DNA from: an uncultured Oscillospiraceae bacterium
GTDB taxonomy: Bacteria > Bacillota > Clostridia > Oscillospirales > Oscillospiraceae
Assembly: GCA_934573855.1 (NCBI GenBank)
Contig: CAKTMF010000004.1
Location: 62,001-126,000, forward strand
Length of the DNA stretch: 64,000 bases
Direction of reading: 5' to 3'
Positions 38,464 to 46,624 of this stretch are shown here, in pieces. The notes under the pieces are model-generated. The model had not been told where the DNA came from. It searched no databases and was given only the letters and a program-made list of their open reading frames with translations. The position numbers and the translations under genes are program-made. Each line of letters starts with the position of its first letter. Positions within the stretch are counted from its first letter, which is position 1.

Positions 38464-39480
38464 ATGGCGGTCAGACTCGGCAGACAGACGGTAAAGCTCA
38501 CATTTCCGCCCGCCTTTATCGGCACCGCTGCGGTGGTCGGTAAAAAAGAGGGCGAGGGACCTTTGAAGGAATGCTTTGACTATATTTCCGAGGATTCGTA
38601 CTTCGGCGAGAGCAGCTGGGAAAAGGGCGAGAGCCACATGCTGCTGCAGTGCTTCCGCACGGCATGCGACAAGGCGGCGAAAACGCCGGACGCAATAGAC
38701 TATGTACTCTCGGGCGACCTTCTCAACCAGTGCGTCAGCTCGGCGTTTGCCATGAAGGACAGCGATGTCCCGTACTTCGGCCTTTACGGCGCCTGCTCCA
38801 CGATGGCGGAGTCGCTCTCTCTCGGCGCACTGCTCATCGACAGCGGCGCGGCGGAGACGGTGTGCGCCATTACCGGCTCCCACTTCTGCTCCGCGGAACG
38901 GCAGTACCGCTTTCCGCTGGAATACGGCGGAGTGCGCACGCCCACCTCGCAGTGGACGGTGACGGGCGCTGGTTCCGCCATCCTCGGCGGCGGGCAAGGG
39001 CCTATAATAACGCATATCACCACCGGAAAAATAGTCGACGCGGGCATTACCGACGCAAACTCCATGGGCAGCGCCATGGCCCCCGCGGCATACGACACCA
39101 TAATGGCGCATTTTCGTGAGACCGGGCGGAGCTTTGACTATTACGACGCAATATTCACGGGGGATCTCGGCGCGGTCGGGCATGATATCCTGCAGGCGCT
39201 TTTCCACGACGACGGCTTTGACCCCGGAATACGCTATATGGACTGCGGCGTTCTGATGTTCGACCTGAAAACTCAGGGCGTTAATTCCGGCGGCTCCGGC
39301 TGCGGATGCAGCGCAAGCGTCCTGTGCGGTCACATCGTCCCGGCCATGCAGCGCGGAGTGTGGGACCGCGTGCTTTTCGCCGCGACCGGCGCGCTGATGT
39401 CCCCGCTCTCGGCACAGCAGGGCAGCACCATTCCCGGCATATGCCATGCCGTCGCCATAGAAAACACCGGGAGGAACTGA
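38464..39480 (+). CDS. spoVAD: Stage V sporulation protein AD
   Basis: A SpoVA channel component for dipicolinic acid uptake into the forespore and its release in germination; thiolase-like fold, soluble and membrane-associated. 338 residues. Family blocks: LGRQTVKLTFPPAFIGTAAVVG, GLYGACSTMAESL (with the thiolase-position Cys), YRFPLEYGGVRTPTSQWTVTG, and the C-terminal GSTIPGICHAVAIE. GGAGG lies nine bases upstream. spoVAE follows two bases later. spoVAC is not upstream; instead the MITE elements lie there. No sigma-G-type promoter could be recognised in the 32 bp before it. Confidence 0.96.
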   Translation: MAVRLGRQTVKLTFPPAFIGTAAVVGKKEGEGPLKECFDYISEDSYFGESSWEKGESHMLLQCFRTACDKAAKTPDAIDYVLSGDLLNQCVSSAFAMKDSDVPYFGLYGACSTMAESLSLGALLIDSGAAETVCAITGSHFCSAERQYRFPLEYGGVRTPTSQWTVTGAGSAILGGGQGPIITHITTGKIVDAGITDANSMGSAMAPAAYDTIMAHFRETGRSFDYYDAIFTGDLGAVGHDILQALFHDDGFDPGIRYMDCGVLMFDLKTQGVNSGGSGCGCSASVLCGHIVPAMQRGVWDRVLFAATGALMSPLSAQQGSTIPGICHAVAIENTGRN

Positions 39481-39481
39481 T

Positions 39482-39856
39482 ATGGATACCGTTTACGAAT
39501 ATATCAAGGCGTTTATCATCGGCGGGCTGCTGTGCGTGATCGGTCAGCTGCTTATAGATTACACGAAGATGACCCCCGCGCGTATTCTGACGAGCTATGT
39601 CGTGGCCGGGGTCATACTCGGCGCGATAGGTGTGTACCAGCCGTTGGCAGATTGGGCCGGCGCGGGCGCGACAGTGCCGCTTACGGGCTTCGGCAACCTG
39701 CTGGCAAAGGGCGTAAAAAAAGCCGTCGAGGAAAAGGGACTCATCGGGGCCTTTACTGGCGGCTTTACCTCCGCTGCGGGCGGTATCTGCGCGGCCGTCT
39801 TTTTCGCGCTCATCGTTGCATTGTTATGTAAACCAAATGACAAGCACAAGCTCTGA
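39482..39856 (+). CDS. spoVAE: Stage V sporulation protein AE (SpoVAEB type)
   Basis: 124 residues with about four transmembrane segments. The typical start YIKAFIIGGLLCVIGQLLID and the central block VPLTGFGNLLAKGVKKAVEEKGL and FTGGFTSAAGGICAAVFFALI match SpoVAE. It is a membrane part of the SpoVA dipicolinate channel. The 3' end of the gene contains a copy of the TTATGTAAAC motif. Confidence 0.95.
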   Translation: MDTVYEYIKAFIIGGLLCVIGQLLIDYTKMTPARILTSYVVAGVILGAIGVYQPLADWAGAGATVPLTGFGNLLAKGVKKAVEEKGLIGAFTGGFTSAAGGICAAVFFALIVALLCKPNDKHKL

Positions 39857-39867
39857 CGGGCTTCAAC

Positions 39868-39908
39868 AAAAAATCAGCGCAGAGGATGACCCTCTGCGCT
39901 GATTTTTA
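39868..39908. terminator. Bidirectional terminator after spoVAE
   Basis: AAAAATCAGCGCAGAG / CTCTGCGCTGATTTTT with a 6-nt loop; it also serves the converging dehydrogenase gene. Confidence 0.95.
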
Positions 39909-39925
39909 CAGCATCGCAGGCTCTT

Positions 39926-40885
39926 TCAGCTCACAACATTCTGAGGCTCGCCGCGGAGAAAAGCCTTTATATTTTCCGCCGTGGTGTCCATTATACGCGC
40001 CCGCGCCTCGCGCGGGGACCAGCTCATGTGCGGGGTGATAAAGCAGTTTTTCGCCGTGAGGAGCGGGTTATCCGGCAGTATCGGCTCCTGCGACACGACG
40101 TCGATGGCAGCGGCATAGACCTTGTCGCTCTCGAGCGCGTCCGCAAGGTCCCGCTCCGCGATGAGCCGGCCGCGGCTGTTGTTGATGATGATGACGCCGT
40201 CCTTCATTTTCTCGATGGAGTCTTTGTTTATTATCTCCTCCGTCTCGGGACTGAGCGGGCAGTGCAGGGAAATGACGTCGCTGCGTGAAAGGAGCTCGTC
40301 AAGGTTTACATAATCCGCGATCCTCGCCCCGCTCTCGCTGCGGCTGCGGTTGTAGGCAATGACGTTCATGCCCATCGCGGAGGCTATACGCCCCACGCGC
40401 TGGCCGATACGGCCGAAGCCGATAATGCCCATCGTCTTCCCCTCAAGCTCTATCGCGGGACGCTCGGTATAAAACCAGTCGCTCCCGGGAGTCCAGCGTC
40501 CGCTTTTCACCTGTTCCGAGTGGTAGGCGACGTGTCCGCACACCTCGAGCAGCAGCGATATGGCATACTGCGCGACGGAGGCCGTGCCGTAGGACGGGAC
40601 ATTCGAGACGGGTATCCCCCGCTCGCGGGCGCAGGCGCAGTCTATCGCATCGTACCCGGTGGCGAGAACGGAAATAAAACGGAGCTTTGGGCATGACTCG
40701 ATCACCCGGCGGGTGATCCCCGAGTCGTTCGCAACGATTATCTCCGCGTCCTTCGCCCTGCGTATTATCTCGTTTTCATCATAGGTCGCATGGTCGTATA
40801 CCGTAAGCTCGCCCAGCTCCTCGATTTTCGCCCAGTCGAGATCGCCGGGGTTTTCGGTGTGGCCGTCGATAACAGATATTTTCAT
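39926..40885 (-). CDS. D-2-hydroxyacid dehydrogenase family protein
   Basis: NAD-dependent reduction of a 2-oxoacid, or the reverse; the glycerate/hydroxypyruvate branch is likely. 319 residues. Rossmann loop GIIGFGRIGQRVGRIA at about 147-162. The catalytic Arg is in IINNSRGRLI, Glu in the SQEPI region, and His in CFITPHMSWSP, so the triad is complete. It ends the hexokinase operon, starting one base after that gene. A TTTACATAA motif copy lies inside the coding region. Confidence 0.92.
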   Translation of the reverse strand: MKISVIDGHTENPGDLDWAKIEELGELTVYDHATYDENEIIRRAKDAEIIVANDSGITRRVIESCPKLRFISVLATGYDAIDCACARERGIPVSNVPSYGTASVAQYAISLLLEVCGHVAYHSEQVKSGRWTPGSDWFYTERPAIELEGKTMGIIGFGRIGQRVGRIASAMGMNVIAYNRSRSESGARIADYVNLDELLSRSDVISLHCPLSPETEEIINKDSIEKMKDGVIIINNSRGRLIAERDLADALESDKVYAAAIDVVSQEPILPDNPLLTAKNCFITPHMSWSPREARARIMDTTAENIKAFLRGEPQNVVS

Positions 40886-40886
40886 C

Positions 40887-42161
40887 TCAGTTCAGAAGCG
40901 CCGCGGCCGCGGAGCCGGGCAGCGTAGTCTCATAATCCACATTGAACACGATATGGCGTCCCAAGAGTGCGCCGTTCTCCTCAAGGAGCCTCTCGAGCGT
41001 GGGTCGGTAGCAGCGGCTCTTCTGCACGAGGGAACCCTCCGCGCATATACACACCGGCTTTTCGGGATCGGTCCCCTCCCCGGTGAGCATGAGGATGGCC
41101 ATGAGGTTCACGCACATGCAGCGGGCCGAGCGCTCAAAGAGCGTGCGGCACAGCGTCCGGATAAAGTCCGCGTCACCCTCGGCCGCACATACACCGTCAA
41201 GCCCCTCTCCGCAGGCCCATGCGTCCACGACGGCGGAGTCAAAGCGTCCCCGTGCGCGGACACGCTCTGCCGTTTCGGCGCTCAGAAGCCCTTCGTCCGC
41301 GGCGGAGGATATCGCGAGCCGGCAAAGCTCCCCGAGATACACGCCGGCGGTGAGCTTTTCCATGAGCTTTTCGCCGGGGTTATTGCTCAGCGCGTCGAGT
41401 TCAAGGTCAAAATCGCCCCTCGGCAGGCCGTCATAGGTGCCGGACTCAAGGTTCACGATCACCCGCGTGTCCTCGTCGCGGCCGAGCTTGGTTATGCGGC
41501 GCAGCGGCAGTATGCAGCAGGTGTTGGTGCCGGTACCGCTGACCTGTCCGATAAATCCGCCGTAGCGGCTCTTGTCAAGCTTTGCGGAGCCGCCGAGCAG
41601 CACCGCCGCGGTGTCATTGATGATGAAAACGCGCTTGCCCTTCACGCCGCGGCGGGAAAGCTCACGCGTGAGGGACTCGCCCACGAGCTGTCCCTCACAG
41701 CCGGTTATCACGACCTCCTTGTCGATCCGGATAACACGGCCGTCTATTTCCGGGGTGATGTCGGCGGAATAGGAAAAGCAGAAGCCGATACGGTCCGAGC
41801 GGTCCGCGATGGGCATAACGCTGTCGGCCACGAAGGAGATAAATTCGTCCCATGTGGCGCTCTTTTCTATTCCCGGCATATGGCGCTTCGTCACATCGTG
41901 CAGCTCATAGCCGCTCTCGCCGAACTCGGCCACGCCGCAGCGAAAGTTCGTGCCGCCGGCGTCGACGACGATGGCGCTCAGTCCCGGCCTTATCTCGCCG
42001 TCGTTTCTGAGATATGTAGGTATCATCGGGAGCGTGGCGCGGCTGCCGGCGAGGCCAAGCTCCATGTCCTTCCTCATTCTTACGGCACACTCGAGTACAT
42101 CCACCCTCTCGGGGGACATTCCGTGCCTTTCGAGAAACTCCGTTGCTTTTTTGCTGTTCAT
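40887..42161 (-). CDS. Eukaryotic-type hexokinase family protein
   Basis: ATP-dependent hexose phosphorylation. 424 residues with both hexokinase halves: phosphate-1 motif IVVDAGGTNFRCGVAEF near 64-80, the sugar-binding GFCFSYSADITPEIDG, FIINDTAAVL with the catalytic Asp, and TAGVYLGELCRLA. These are motifs of the eukaryotic hexokinase fold rather than the ROK or Glk families usual in Firmicutes. It begins 16 nt after the terminator of the SPFH gene with no clear promoter between, so it may depend on readthrough. AGGAG precedes its ATG. Confidence 0.85.
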   Translation of the reverse strand: MNSKKATEFLERHGMSPERVDVLECAVRMRKDMELGLAGSRATLPMIPTYLRNDGEIRPGLSAIVVDAGGTNFRCGVAEFGESGYELHDVTKRHMPGIEKSATWDEFISFVADSVMPIADRSDRIGFCFSYSADITPEIDGRVIRIDKEVVITGCEGQLVGESLTRELSRRGVKGKRVFIINDTAAVLLGGSAKLDKSRYGGFIGQVSGTGTNTCCILPLRRITKLGRDEDTRVIVNLESGTYDGLPRGDFDLELDALSNNPGEKLMEKLTAGVYLGELCRLAISSAADEGLLSAETAERVRARGRFDSAVVDAWACGEGLDGVCAAEGDADFIRTLCRTLFERSARCMCVNLMAILMLTGEGTDPEKPVCICAEGSLVQKSRCYRPTLERLLEENGALLGRHIVFNVDYETTLPGSAAAALLN

Positions 42162-42176
42162 GCTCCTACCGTCCTT

Positions 42177-42206
42177 TGAAAAGCCGGCGGTCGGAGACCG
42201 CCGGCA
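42177..42206 (-). terminator. Terminator between the SPFH and hexokinase genes
   Basis: GCCGGCGGTC / GACCGCCGGC with a 3-nt loop and a short T4 tail on the minus strand. The short U-tract may let part of the transcription through to the hexokinase gene. Confidence 0.8.
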
Positions 42207-42228
42207 AATGGTCCTTATCAGTGGTGTT

Positions 42229-43134
42229 TTACTTCTCTTCCTCTGCTGCGGGAGTCTTTACGCTCTCGACAAGTCCGCCGGCCAGACCGGCAAGCCCCTG
42301 TATCTCGCTGGGGATGATGATCTTGGTAGCACGGCCGTTTGCTGCGGCGGAGAACGCCTCGAGCGCCTTTATGCGGATAACGGCGTCAGTGGGAGCCGCC
42401 TCGTTGATGAGACGGATACCCTCGGCGGTAGCGCGCTGGACGTTCAGGATGGCTTCGGCTTCGCCCTCGGCCTCGAGGATCTGCTGCTGCTTCTTCGCGT
42501 CCGCGCGGAGGATGGCGGATTCCTTTTCGCCCTCGGCCTCGAGGATAGCGGCGCGCTTCTCACCCTCGGCGCGGAGGATGGCTTCACGGCGCTCACGCTC
42601 GGCCTTCATCTGCTTCTCCATGGCGTTCTGGATCTCCTTGGGGGGCAGGATATTCTTCAGCTCAACGCGGTTGACCTTGATACCCCAGGGGTCGGTGGCC
42701 TCGTCAAGGATGGCGCGCATTTTCGTATTGATGATATCGCGGCTGGTGAGGCACTGGTCAAGCTCAAGGTCGCCGATGATGTTTCTCAGGGTCGTGGCGG
42801 CCAGATTCTCGATAGCCACCATGGGCTGTTCAATGCCGTAGGTGTAGAGCTTGGGGTCGGTGATCTGGAAATAGACGACGGTGTCTATCTGCATGGTGAC
42901 GTTATCCTTGGTGATAACGGGCTGGGGCGGGAAGTCCGCGACCTGCTCCTTGAGGGAGACGATCTTTGCGACTCTCTCGATAAACGGCACCTTGAGGTGG
43001 AGACCGACGTTCCATGTGGTCTTGTACGCACCCAGAGACTCGACGACGTAGGCCTTTGCCTGCTGCACGATCCGGATATTGCGGACAAGGATGATGATGA
43101 CAACGACGATAAGCGCGTAAATAACGTATGACAT
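42229..43134 (-). CDS. SPFH/band 7 membrane scaffold protein (stomatin/QmcA-like)
   Basis: 301 residues. An N-terminal membrane segment (IYALIVVVIIILVRNIRIV) is followed by the SPFH domain (QAKAYVVESLGAYKTTWNVG, then QPVITKDNVTMQIDTVVYFQI), and a long Ala/Glu-rich coiled coil (about 180-240, with repeats of AEGEKRAAILEAEGEKESAI). The domain order is that of bacterial stomatins that organise membrane microdomains. It is co-transcribed with NfeD 17 bp upstream, the classic STOPP/NfeD pair. Confidence 0.94.
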   Translation of the reverse strand: MSYVIYALIVVVIIILVRNIRIVQQAKAYVVESLGAYKTTWNVGLHLKVPFIERVAKIVSLKEQVADFPPQPVITKDNVTMQIDTVVYFQITDPKLYTYGIEQPMVAIENLAATTLRNIIGDLELDQCLTSRDIINTKMRAILDEATDPWGIKVNRVELKNILPPKEIQNAMEKQMKAERERREAILRAEGEKRAAILEAEGEKESAILRADAKKQQQILEAEGEAEAILNVQRATAEGIRLINEAAPTDAVIRIKALEAFSAAANGRATKIIIPSEIQGLAGLAGGLVESVKTPAAEEEK

Positions 43135-43151
43135 TTTGTTTCCTCCCTAAT

Positions 43152-43622
43152 CTATTGTTTTTTTACTATCAGTTTGACGCCTTCAATGCGTATTACCTTC
43201 ATGATCTCTCCCGGCTGGGCGGTGATACCGTCCTCTTCCGTGCGGGCCGTCCATATCCTGCCCCCGACGGAAACGGCTCCCGTTCCCATGAGGTTGTCTA
43301 TTGGCTCCTTCACCACGCACTCCGCGCCAATGAGCATGTCAGCGTTGGTGGGCTGAGCCTTGGAGTTGATGTACTTCCTGGCGAGCGGCCTTGTGAGGCA
43401 CAACGCCGCCACAGACACAAGAAAGAACCACAGCAGCTGGAGCCACATGGGCGCACGGAGCAGCGCCGCGATGAGGGCCGCGAGCGAGCCGAACGCGAAC
43501 CATATGGAGATAAGCCCCGGAGCAAGCCCCTCGATAACGAGAAACACGACTATCGCCGCAAGCCACCCGGCAGCCGTTCCGATCTGCAGAAAGCCTGTCA
43601 GTGAACCTGTAAGCATTATCAA
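43152..43622 (-). CDS. NfeD family membrane protein
   Basis: The frame is open from 43688, but the promoter at 43689-43717 puts the transcript start near 43682. The GGAG of AAAGGAGATTG is best spaced for a TTG at 43622 (or less well for the ATG at 43616), so the short form (about 156 residues) is used. Three transmembrane segments in residues 10-80 are followed by an OB-fold domain (GAECVVKEPIDNLMGTGAVSVGG, RIWTARTEEDG). It acts with the SPFH protein at the membrane. The protease domain of long NfeD proteins is absent. Confidence 0.88.
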   Translation of the reverse strand: MIMLTGSLTGFLQIGTAAGWLAAIVVFLVIEGLAPGLISIWFAFGSLAALIAALLRAPMWLQLLWFFLVSVAALCLTRPLARKYINSKAQPTNADMLIGAECVVKEPIDNLMGTGAVSVGGRIWTARTEEDGITAQPGEIMKVIRIEGVKLIVKKQ

Positions 43623-43688
43623 AACGCAATCTCCTTTCTGTATTCCCGATTCCCGGCAAAAACGCGCCGGGACACGATACTCGCTCAT

Positions 43689-43717
43689 ATTATATATTGT
43701 GCCTTTGCTTTTAGCAA
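43689..43717 (-). promoter_or_regulatory. Promoter of nfeD-SPFH
   Basis: Minus-strand -35 TTGCTA (43712-43717), 17-bp spacer and -10 TATAAT (43689-43694). The MITE copy 2 begins 18 bp upstream of the -35. Confidence 0.8.
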
Positions 43718-43734
43718 TACTAATATTTTTTGTG

Positions 43735-44012
43735 TACCATCAATTGGCAAGGACACACACGGTTTTGACGGGCGGAAATGCGCCCATGCAGCTTCAAAGC
43801 CCTTGCCGAGACACCAAGTATCGGCCGCGTGCTTTTCATTGCCTGAACGCATTTCCGCTCCGGCAAAACTGCTTCGCACCTGACGGCTTTGGATTTCCGA
43901 GTGATTTTTGCTTTTTGAGCCGCGGATGTGTCGTAACCCATCAAGGCGAAAAGAACAAAAAGCGCCGGAAAGACTTGCCGTCAGGCGTGTATGCTCTTGT
44001 CAACTGATGGTA
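43735..44012. mobile_element. MITE-like element, copy 2 (278 bp)
   Basis: Same length, ends and orientation as the copy at 38051-38328, with 11 differences. The left end reads TACCATCAATTGGCAAG and the right end CTTGTCAACTGATGGTA. It fills the gap between the nfeD promoter and the divergent regulator gene. No transposase frame is present. Confidence 0.88.
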
Positions 44013-44120
44013 TTGAAACAAATTGTTAATTTCGCGTTAAAATGCTTTTTATGCTTTACTTTTCCATGTTATTGATGTAACATATGCATGCGTTAAATCG
44101 TAAAATTCATGGAGGGCATA

Positions 44121-44417
44121 ATGAATAAGCTACCCAAGAAACCCCGTAACGAGGACATGTACAAGGCCATCCTTTCGCTCAGGAGCCTTGACGAATGCAT
44201 GCGTTTTTTTGACGATCTGTGCACCGTGCCGGAGCTGATGGCAATGGAGCAGCGCTTCCATGTTGCAAAATGTCTCAACGAGGGGATGATCTATAACGAC
44301 ATTCTCGCCGAAACGGGCGCTTCCAGCGCCACAATAAGCCGCGTGAACCGTTCCCTGAGATACGGAGCGGGCGGCTACGCGATAGTTTTCGATCGCTCCG
44401 AGGAGAACAAGTCATGA
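44121..44417 (+). CDS. TrpR-like transcriptional regulator (YerC/YecD family)
   Basis: 98 residues from the ATG at 44121 (GGAGG six bases before). All-helical TrpR-like DNA-binding protein: FFDDLCTVPELMAMEQRFHV, then the helix-turn-helix MIYNDILAETGASSATISRV and NRSLRYGAGGY. YerC proteins are short regulators of unknown ligand. The upstream region (TTGAAA at 44013, TTAAAA about 18 bp later) could be a promoter beginning right at the MITE end. It overlaps the next gene (ATGA). Confidence 0.88.
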   Translation: MNKLPKKPRNEDMYKAILSLRSLDECMRFFDDLCTVPELMAMEQRFHVAKCLNEGMIYNDILAETGASSATISRVNRSLRYGAGGYAIVFDRSEENKS

Positions 44418-45139
44418 GCTGTTACGGCCCCTTGGCCGCATGGTATGACCAGCTCACGGGGGACGTCCCCTATTCACAGTTTGCGGATTTTTACGAGGCG
44501 GAGTTTCGGCGCAGGGGCGGGGAATTCCGCTTTCTGCTCGACCTGTGCTGCGGCACGGGAACGCTCACCTGTGAGATGTCGAGGCGCGGCTACGAAATGA
44601 TCGCGGTGGATTCCTCCCCGGACATGCTCATGCAGGCTCAGGAGAAGGCCGCCGGACTTGAGTTGCCGCCGCTTTTCATCTGTCAGGACGCGGAGGATCT
44701 CGACCTCTACGGCACCGTAGATGCGGCATACTGCTCCCTCGACGGGATGAATTATCTCCCGCCGGACACGCTGCCGGAGCTTTTCAGACGGCTGAGGCTC
44801 TTTATCCGCCCAGGTGGGCTGCTGATATTCGACATACGGCCGGCGGATTGGCTGCGGGCGCTCGACGGCGGCGTATTCGTGGACGAAAAGGACGATGTTC
44901 TGTGCCTGTGGAGAGCCGATCTCGACGCCGAGGCGCAGGCCATAGTCTACGGCATGGACATTTTCTCCCGCCGCGGAAAACTGTGGGAGCGCAGCAGCGA
45001 GGAGCATGTTGAGTACGCTCACAGCGAGGAGGCCCTGCGCACGCTGATGGAGAGAAACGGTTTTTCCGATATCCGCTTTCGTTCCGACTGCCCTCAGGGC
45101 GGCGCGGGCCGGGTATTCGTGACGGCAGAAAGAACATGA
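44414..45139 (+). CDS. Class I SAM-dependent methyltransferase
   Basis: 241 residues. The SAM loop is LLDLCCGTGTLTCEMSRRG at about 40-58, the acidic ribose-binding residue is in MIAVDSSPDML, and YCSLDGMNYLPP and RLFIRPGGLLIFDIRP follow. The N-terminal YGPLAAWYDQLT is typical of small-molecule methyltransferases of clostridia. Its start overlaps the yerC-like gene, so both are co-transcribed with Hsp33. The substrate is unknown. Confidence 0.9.
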   Translation: MSCYGPLAAWYDQLTGDVPYSQFADFYEAEFRRRGGEFRFLLDLCCGTGTLTCEMSRRGYEMIAVDSSPDMLMQAQEKAAGLELPPLFICQDAEDLDLYGTVDAAYCSLDGMNYLPPDTLPELFRRLRLFIRPGGLLIFDIRPADWLRALDGGVFVDEKDDVLCLWRADLDAEAQAIVYGMDIFSRRGKLWERSSEEHVEYAHSEEALRTLMERNGFSDIRFRSDCPQGGAGRVFVTAERT

Positions 45140-45158
45140 AGCTTTCAGAGGAATGAAC

Positions 45159-46046
45159 ATGGACAGAATAATTCGTGCAACGGCCGGAAACGGCAATATC
45201 AAAATGGCGGTCATCACCGCGAGGGACACCGTGCAGCGGGCAAGCGCCATACACCGCTGCTCCCCCACCGCGTCCGCCGCACTGGGGCGCGCGCTCTGCG
45301 CCGCCTCGATAATGGGCAATATGATGAAGGAGGAGAACGCTACCCTCACCATCCGCATAAACGGCGGCGGCCCCATCGGCAGCGTGGTCGCGGTGTCGGA
45401 TTCCTCCGGCAATGTCCGCGGCTATGTTGAAAATCCCTATGTTGACGTTCCTCTGCGTGCCGACGGCAAGCTGAACGTAGGCGCTGCCGTCGGCCGGGAC
45501 GGCATGCTCACCGTCAGCCGCGATATCGGCCTGCGCGAACCCTACATCGGTTCCACTGAGCTGGTGAGCGGCGAGATCGCCGAGGACGTCACCGCCTACC
45601 TTCTCGAAAGTGAGCAGGTCCCTTCCGCCTGCGCTCTGGGCGTACTGGTGGACACCGACTGCTCGATCAAGGCAGCGGGCGGCTTCATCGTGCAGCTCAT
45701 GCCCGGCGCCGAGGAGGAGATGATCGCGAAGCTCGAGGACAACATCTTCATGATGGACCAGCTCACCACCATTCTTGACGAGGACGGTGCGGAGGCGGTC
45801 TTTGCACAGGTGCTGCGCGGCTTTGAGTACCATATCGTCGCGGAGGCTCCCGTCGAGTACCGCTGCTATTGCAGCCGGGAAAGAGTCGAGGAGGCGCTTG
45901 TCTGCGTCGACGATGCGGAGCTGGAGGAAATGATAGCCGACGGCAAGGACGTGAGCGTCAGCTGCCAGTTCTGCGATAAGGAATACAGCTTTACCGCCGG
46001 CGACCTTCGCGGCCTTCTGGAGCGCAAACGCAAAAAAGAAAAATAA
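45159..46046 (+). CDS. hslO: Hsp33 redox-regulated chaperone
   Basis: A holdase activated by oxidation. ATG at 45159 is preferred (MDRIIRATAGNG), since AGAGGA directly abuts the earlier ATG at 45153. 295 residues. The zinc/redox centre is present at the C-terminus: CYC near 249-251 and SCQFCDKEY near 281-289, the CxC and CxxC pair. EYRCYCSRERVEEAL and the N-terminal ALGRALCAASIMG are typical. It ends the regulator/methyltransferase operon. Confidence 0.96.
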   Translation: MDRIIRATAGNGNIKMAVITARDTVQRASAIHRCSPTASAALGRALCAASIMGNMMKEENATLTIRINGGGPIGSVVAVSDSSGNVRGYVENPYVDVPLRADGKLNVGAAVGRDGMLTVSRDIGLREPYIGSTELVSGEIAEDVTAYLLESEQVPSACALGVLVDTDCSIKAAGGFIVQLMPGAEEEMIAKLEDNIFMMDQLTTILDEDGAEAVFAQVLRGFEYHIVAEAPVEYRCYCSRERVEEALVCVDDAELEEMIADGKDVSVSCQFCDKEYSFTAGDLRGLLERKRKKEK

Positions 46047-46064
46047 AAAAATCGAAATAAGATA

Positions 46065-46093
46065 TTGACAATTTCAAATTTTTCCTGTATTAT
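46065..46093 (+). promoter_or_regulatory. Promoter of the tRNA cluster
   Basis: TTGACA (46065-46070), 17-bp spacer and TATTAT (46088-46093), 17 bp before the tRNA-Val. Confidence 0.85.
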
Positions 46094-46109
46094 AACGAAG
46101 CTGTCACGC

Positions 46110-46186
46110 GGGAGCATAGCTCAGCTGGTTAGAGCACCTGCCTTACAAGCAGGGGGTCACTGGTTCGAGTCCAGTTGTTCCCACCA
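46110..46186 (+). tRNA. tRNA-Val (TAC anticodon)
   Basis: 77 nt with encoded CCA. The anticodon stem CCTGC/GCAGG holds loop CTTACAA; the T-loop GTTCGAGTC and acceptor GGGAGCA are standard. Confidence 0.97.
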
Positions 46187-46198
46187 GATATCTTATTT

Positions 46199-46274
<76 letters not shown>

Positions 46275-46277
46275 TGT

Positions 46278-46353
46278 GCGGCCTTAGCTCATCCGGTAGA
46301 GCGCCACCTTGCCAAGGTGGAGGTAGCGAGTTCGAGCCTCGTAGGCCGCTCCA
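46278..46353 (+). tRNA. tRNA-Gly (GCC anticodon)
   Basis: 76 nt with encoded CCA. The anticodon stem CCACC/GGTGG holds loop TTGCCAA. Only three bases separate it from tRNA-Phe. Confidence 0.97.
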
Positions 46354-46399
46354 CACAAACGGATTTGCGGGCAACTTAAAGCCCGCAAATCTCATATAA

Positions 46400-46474
46400 G
46401 GCGCCATAGCCAAGTGGTAAGGCAACGGACTGCAAATCCGTGATTCCCCGGTCCAAATCCGGGTGGCGCCTCCA
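46400..46474 (+). tRNA. tRNA-Cys (GCA anticodon)
   Basis: 75 nt ending TCCA. The anticodon stem ACGGA/TCCGT holds loop CTGCAAA. It is 46 bp after tRNA-Gly; a 13-bp near-repeat of TTGCGGG within the spacer could form a hairpin. Confidence 0.97.
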
Positions 46475-46478
46475 ACAG

Positions 46479-46510
46479 GAAGCACTTGCATACGCAAGTG
46501 CTTCTTTAGT
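46479..46510 (+). terminator. Terminator of the tRNA cluster
   Basis: GAAGCACTTGC / GCAAGTGCTTC with a 3-nt loop, then TTTAGTT. Nothing else is seen in 46511-46610 except the GAGGAGG site of the next gene. Confidence 0.88.
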
Positions 46511-46624
46511 TAACACCGCACATTTACCCTGCGATAAACGCGGGCCGCGGCTTGCGGAGGAAGGGGCCGTCGACATGCTGACTCGATAGGCCCGGCAATT
46601 TCAGCAGAGGAGGGGGCTTCAGCC

